This document shows positions 22,897-23,825 of a stretch of 23,825 bases of DNA, piece by piece. Each line of letters starts with the position of its first letter. The stretch's first letter is position 1. This DNA is from UBA1081 sp964454355. Its GTDB lineage: Bacteria > Bacillota > Clostridia > Oscillospirales > Acutalibacteraceae. The stretch spans positions 1 to 23,825 of the forward strand of contig CAYVTA010000020.1 in NCBI GenBank assembly GCA_964454355.1, in the 5' to 3' direction. The notes below the pieces were generated by a model. The model saw only the letters and a program-made list of their open reading frames with translations. It had not been told where the DNA came from and searched no databases. The translations under genes and the position numbers were made by a program.

Positions 22897-23825
22897 ATGG
22901 ATAAACAAAAATATTATATAACTACAGCCATTGCATATACATCAAGAAAGCCCCACATAGGTAATTCCTACGAAATAGTCTTGACAGATGCTATTGCTCG
23001 TTTTCGAAGACTTCAGGGATATGATGTGTTTTTCCTCACAGGTACCGATGAACACGGACAGAAGATTGAGGACTATGCAAAAAGTGCCGGTGTAACGCCT
23101 AAAGAATATGTAGACAAGGTTGCAGGTGAAATCAAGGACATCTGCGATATGCTTAATACAACTTATGATAAATTTATCAGAACTACTGACGATTATCATG
23201 AGAAAGCAGTTCAAAAGATTTTTAAAAAGCTTTATGACCAGGGGGATATTTATAAGAGTGAGTACGAAGGTCTTTACTGTACTCCCTGTGAGTCCTTCTG
23301 GACTGAATCTCAGCTTATTGACGGCAAATGCCCCGATTGCGGCAGGGAAGTAAAGCCTGCAAAGGAAGAAGCATATTTCTTAAAGCTCTCCAAGTATCAG
23401 AAACAGCTTGAAGAGCATATTGAGAATAATCCTGACTTTATTTATCCCGAAAGCCGAAAAAAGGAAATGCTCAATAACTTTATTAAACCAGGTCTTCAGG
23501 ATCTTTGCGTTTCCCGAACATCCTTTAAATGGGGTATTCCCGTTACGTTTGATGATAAGCATGTTATATATGTGTGGATAGATGCACTTTCAAACTATAT
23601 TACGGCTCTCGGCTATGATCCCGACGGCTCATCGGATTTGTATAAGAAGTACTGGCCTGCTAATGTTCATATTATCGGAAAAGACATTATACGTTTCCAT
23701 ACAATTTATTGGCCTATTATGCTTATGGCTCTCGGTGAGCCTCTGCCCAAGCAGGTTTACGGTCATCCGTGGCTTCTTTTCGGCGAGGATAAGATGAGCA
23801 AATCCAAGGGTAACGTACTCTATGC
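22897..23825 (+). CDS. metG: Methionyl-tRNA synthetase, N-terminal part (runs off the window)
   Basis: Class I aminoacyl-tRNA synthetase charging tRNA-Met. 309 complete codons are present and the frame is open to the last base, so the C-terminus (anticodon-binding and any tRNA-binding domain) lies outside. Visible: YYITTAIAYTSRKPHIGN with the HIGH-type motif as HIGN (residues 20-23), FFLTGTDEHGQKI, a CP domain with a zinc site CTPC...CPDC, the strand GIPVTFDDKHVIYVWIDALSNY, IIGKDIIRFH, and KMSKSKGN close to the edge. The four-cysteine CxxC/CxxC arrangement and GTDEHG are usual for bacterial MetRS. The ATG has GGAGG 9 bases upstream and a consensus promoter. Confidence 0.97.
   Translation, partial: MDKQKYYITTAIAYTSRKPHIGNSYEIVLTDAIARFRRLQGYDVFFLTGTDEHGQKIEDYAKSAGVTPKEYVDKVAGEIKDICDMLNTTYDKFIRTTDDYHEKAVQKIFKKLYDQGDIYKSEYEGLYCTPCESFWTESQLIDGKCPDCGREVKPAKEEAYFLKLSKYQKQLEEHIENNPDFIYPESRKKEMLNNFIKPGLQDLCVSRTSFKWGIPVTFDDKHVIYVWIDALSNYITALGYDPDGSSDLYKKYWPANVHIIGKDIIRFHTIYWPIMLMALGEPLPKQVYGHPWLLFGEDKMSKSKGNVLY

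Noticed and set aside
1..23825. Defence, phage or mobile island
   Set aside because: I saw no integrase, transposase, terminal repeats, CRISPR repeats, restriction or toxin-antitoxin genes. Gene order is core-like and composition looks uniform.

Overview
The window comes from a low-GC, Gram-positive anaerobe of the class Clostridia, most likely Oscillospiraceae/Ruminococcaceae. This is an inference from three things: AT-rich intergenic DNA with consensus sigma-A promoters and AGGAGG-type ribosome sites; the Firmicutes core order pyrH-frr-uppS-cdsA-dxr-rseP-ispG; and a secreted GH25 lysozyme carrying a dockerin-type repeat with SDAR..LR.AA helices. I saw no rRNA, tRNA, CRISPR array, insertion sequence or phage gene.

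Layout. (1) 1-4161, plus: a Gfo/Idh/MocA oxidoreductase and a large cytoplasmic GH106-related glycoside hydrolase, probably a two-gene sugar-catabolic unit with an extended -10 promoter at the window start. (2) 4167-8081, minus: a four-gene operon, dat (D-amino acid aminotransferase), a shortened PxpC/KipA-like protein, alr (alanine racemase) and an EamA-type exporter. It has a consensus promoter, a 36-nt leader hairpin and a terminator. (3) 8127-9980, minus: a secreted CHAP-like/SH3b/GH25/dockerin protein whose CHAP-like domain lacks both catalytic residues. A strong terminator lies just upstream of its start codon. (4) 9977-18439, minus: a nine-gene operon with pyrH (UMP kinase), frr (ribosome recycling), uppS (undecaprenyl diphosphate synthase), cdsA (CDP-diacylglycerol synthesis), dxr and ispG (MEP isoprenoid pathway) and rseP (site-2 protease). 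It ends with a condensation-fold acyltransferase and a zinc-ribbon membrane protein. (5) 18448-20386, plus: nahK, encoding an N-acetylhexosamine 1-kinase, and an unrecognised six-helix membrane protein, transcribed divergently from pyrH. (6) 20365-22799, minus: a secreted lipase-like alpha/beta hydrolase and a sugar-phosphate isomerase/epimerase. (7) 22836 to the end, plus: the first 309 codons of metG.

How the genes fit together. The core operon joins nucleotide supply, translation recycling, and lipid and isoprenoid precursor synthesis for the envelope: MEP pathway to undecaprenyl phosphate, and CDP-DAG to phospholipids. The dat/alr operon interconverts D-amino acids used in the wall. The GH25 protein may act on peptidoglycan. 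The rest is carbohydrate catabolism typical of a gut or rumen glycan user.

The less ordinary parts are the pseudo-CHAP lysozyme, the shortened PxpC-like protein in a D-amino-acid operon, the acyltransferase and membrane protein on the end of the isoprenoid operon, the stand-alone nahK, and several hairpins placed where they could regulate. I did not find a clearly new defence or mobile system. Several genes use TTG or GTG starts, and for five genes I moved the start inward from the longest reading frame; reasons are in each entry.
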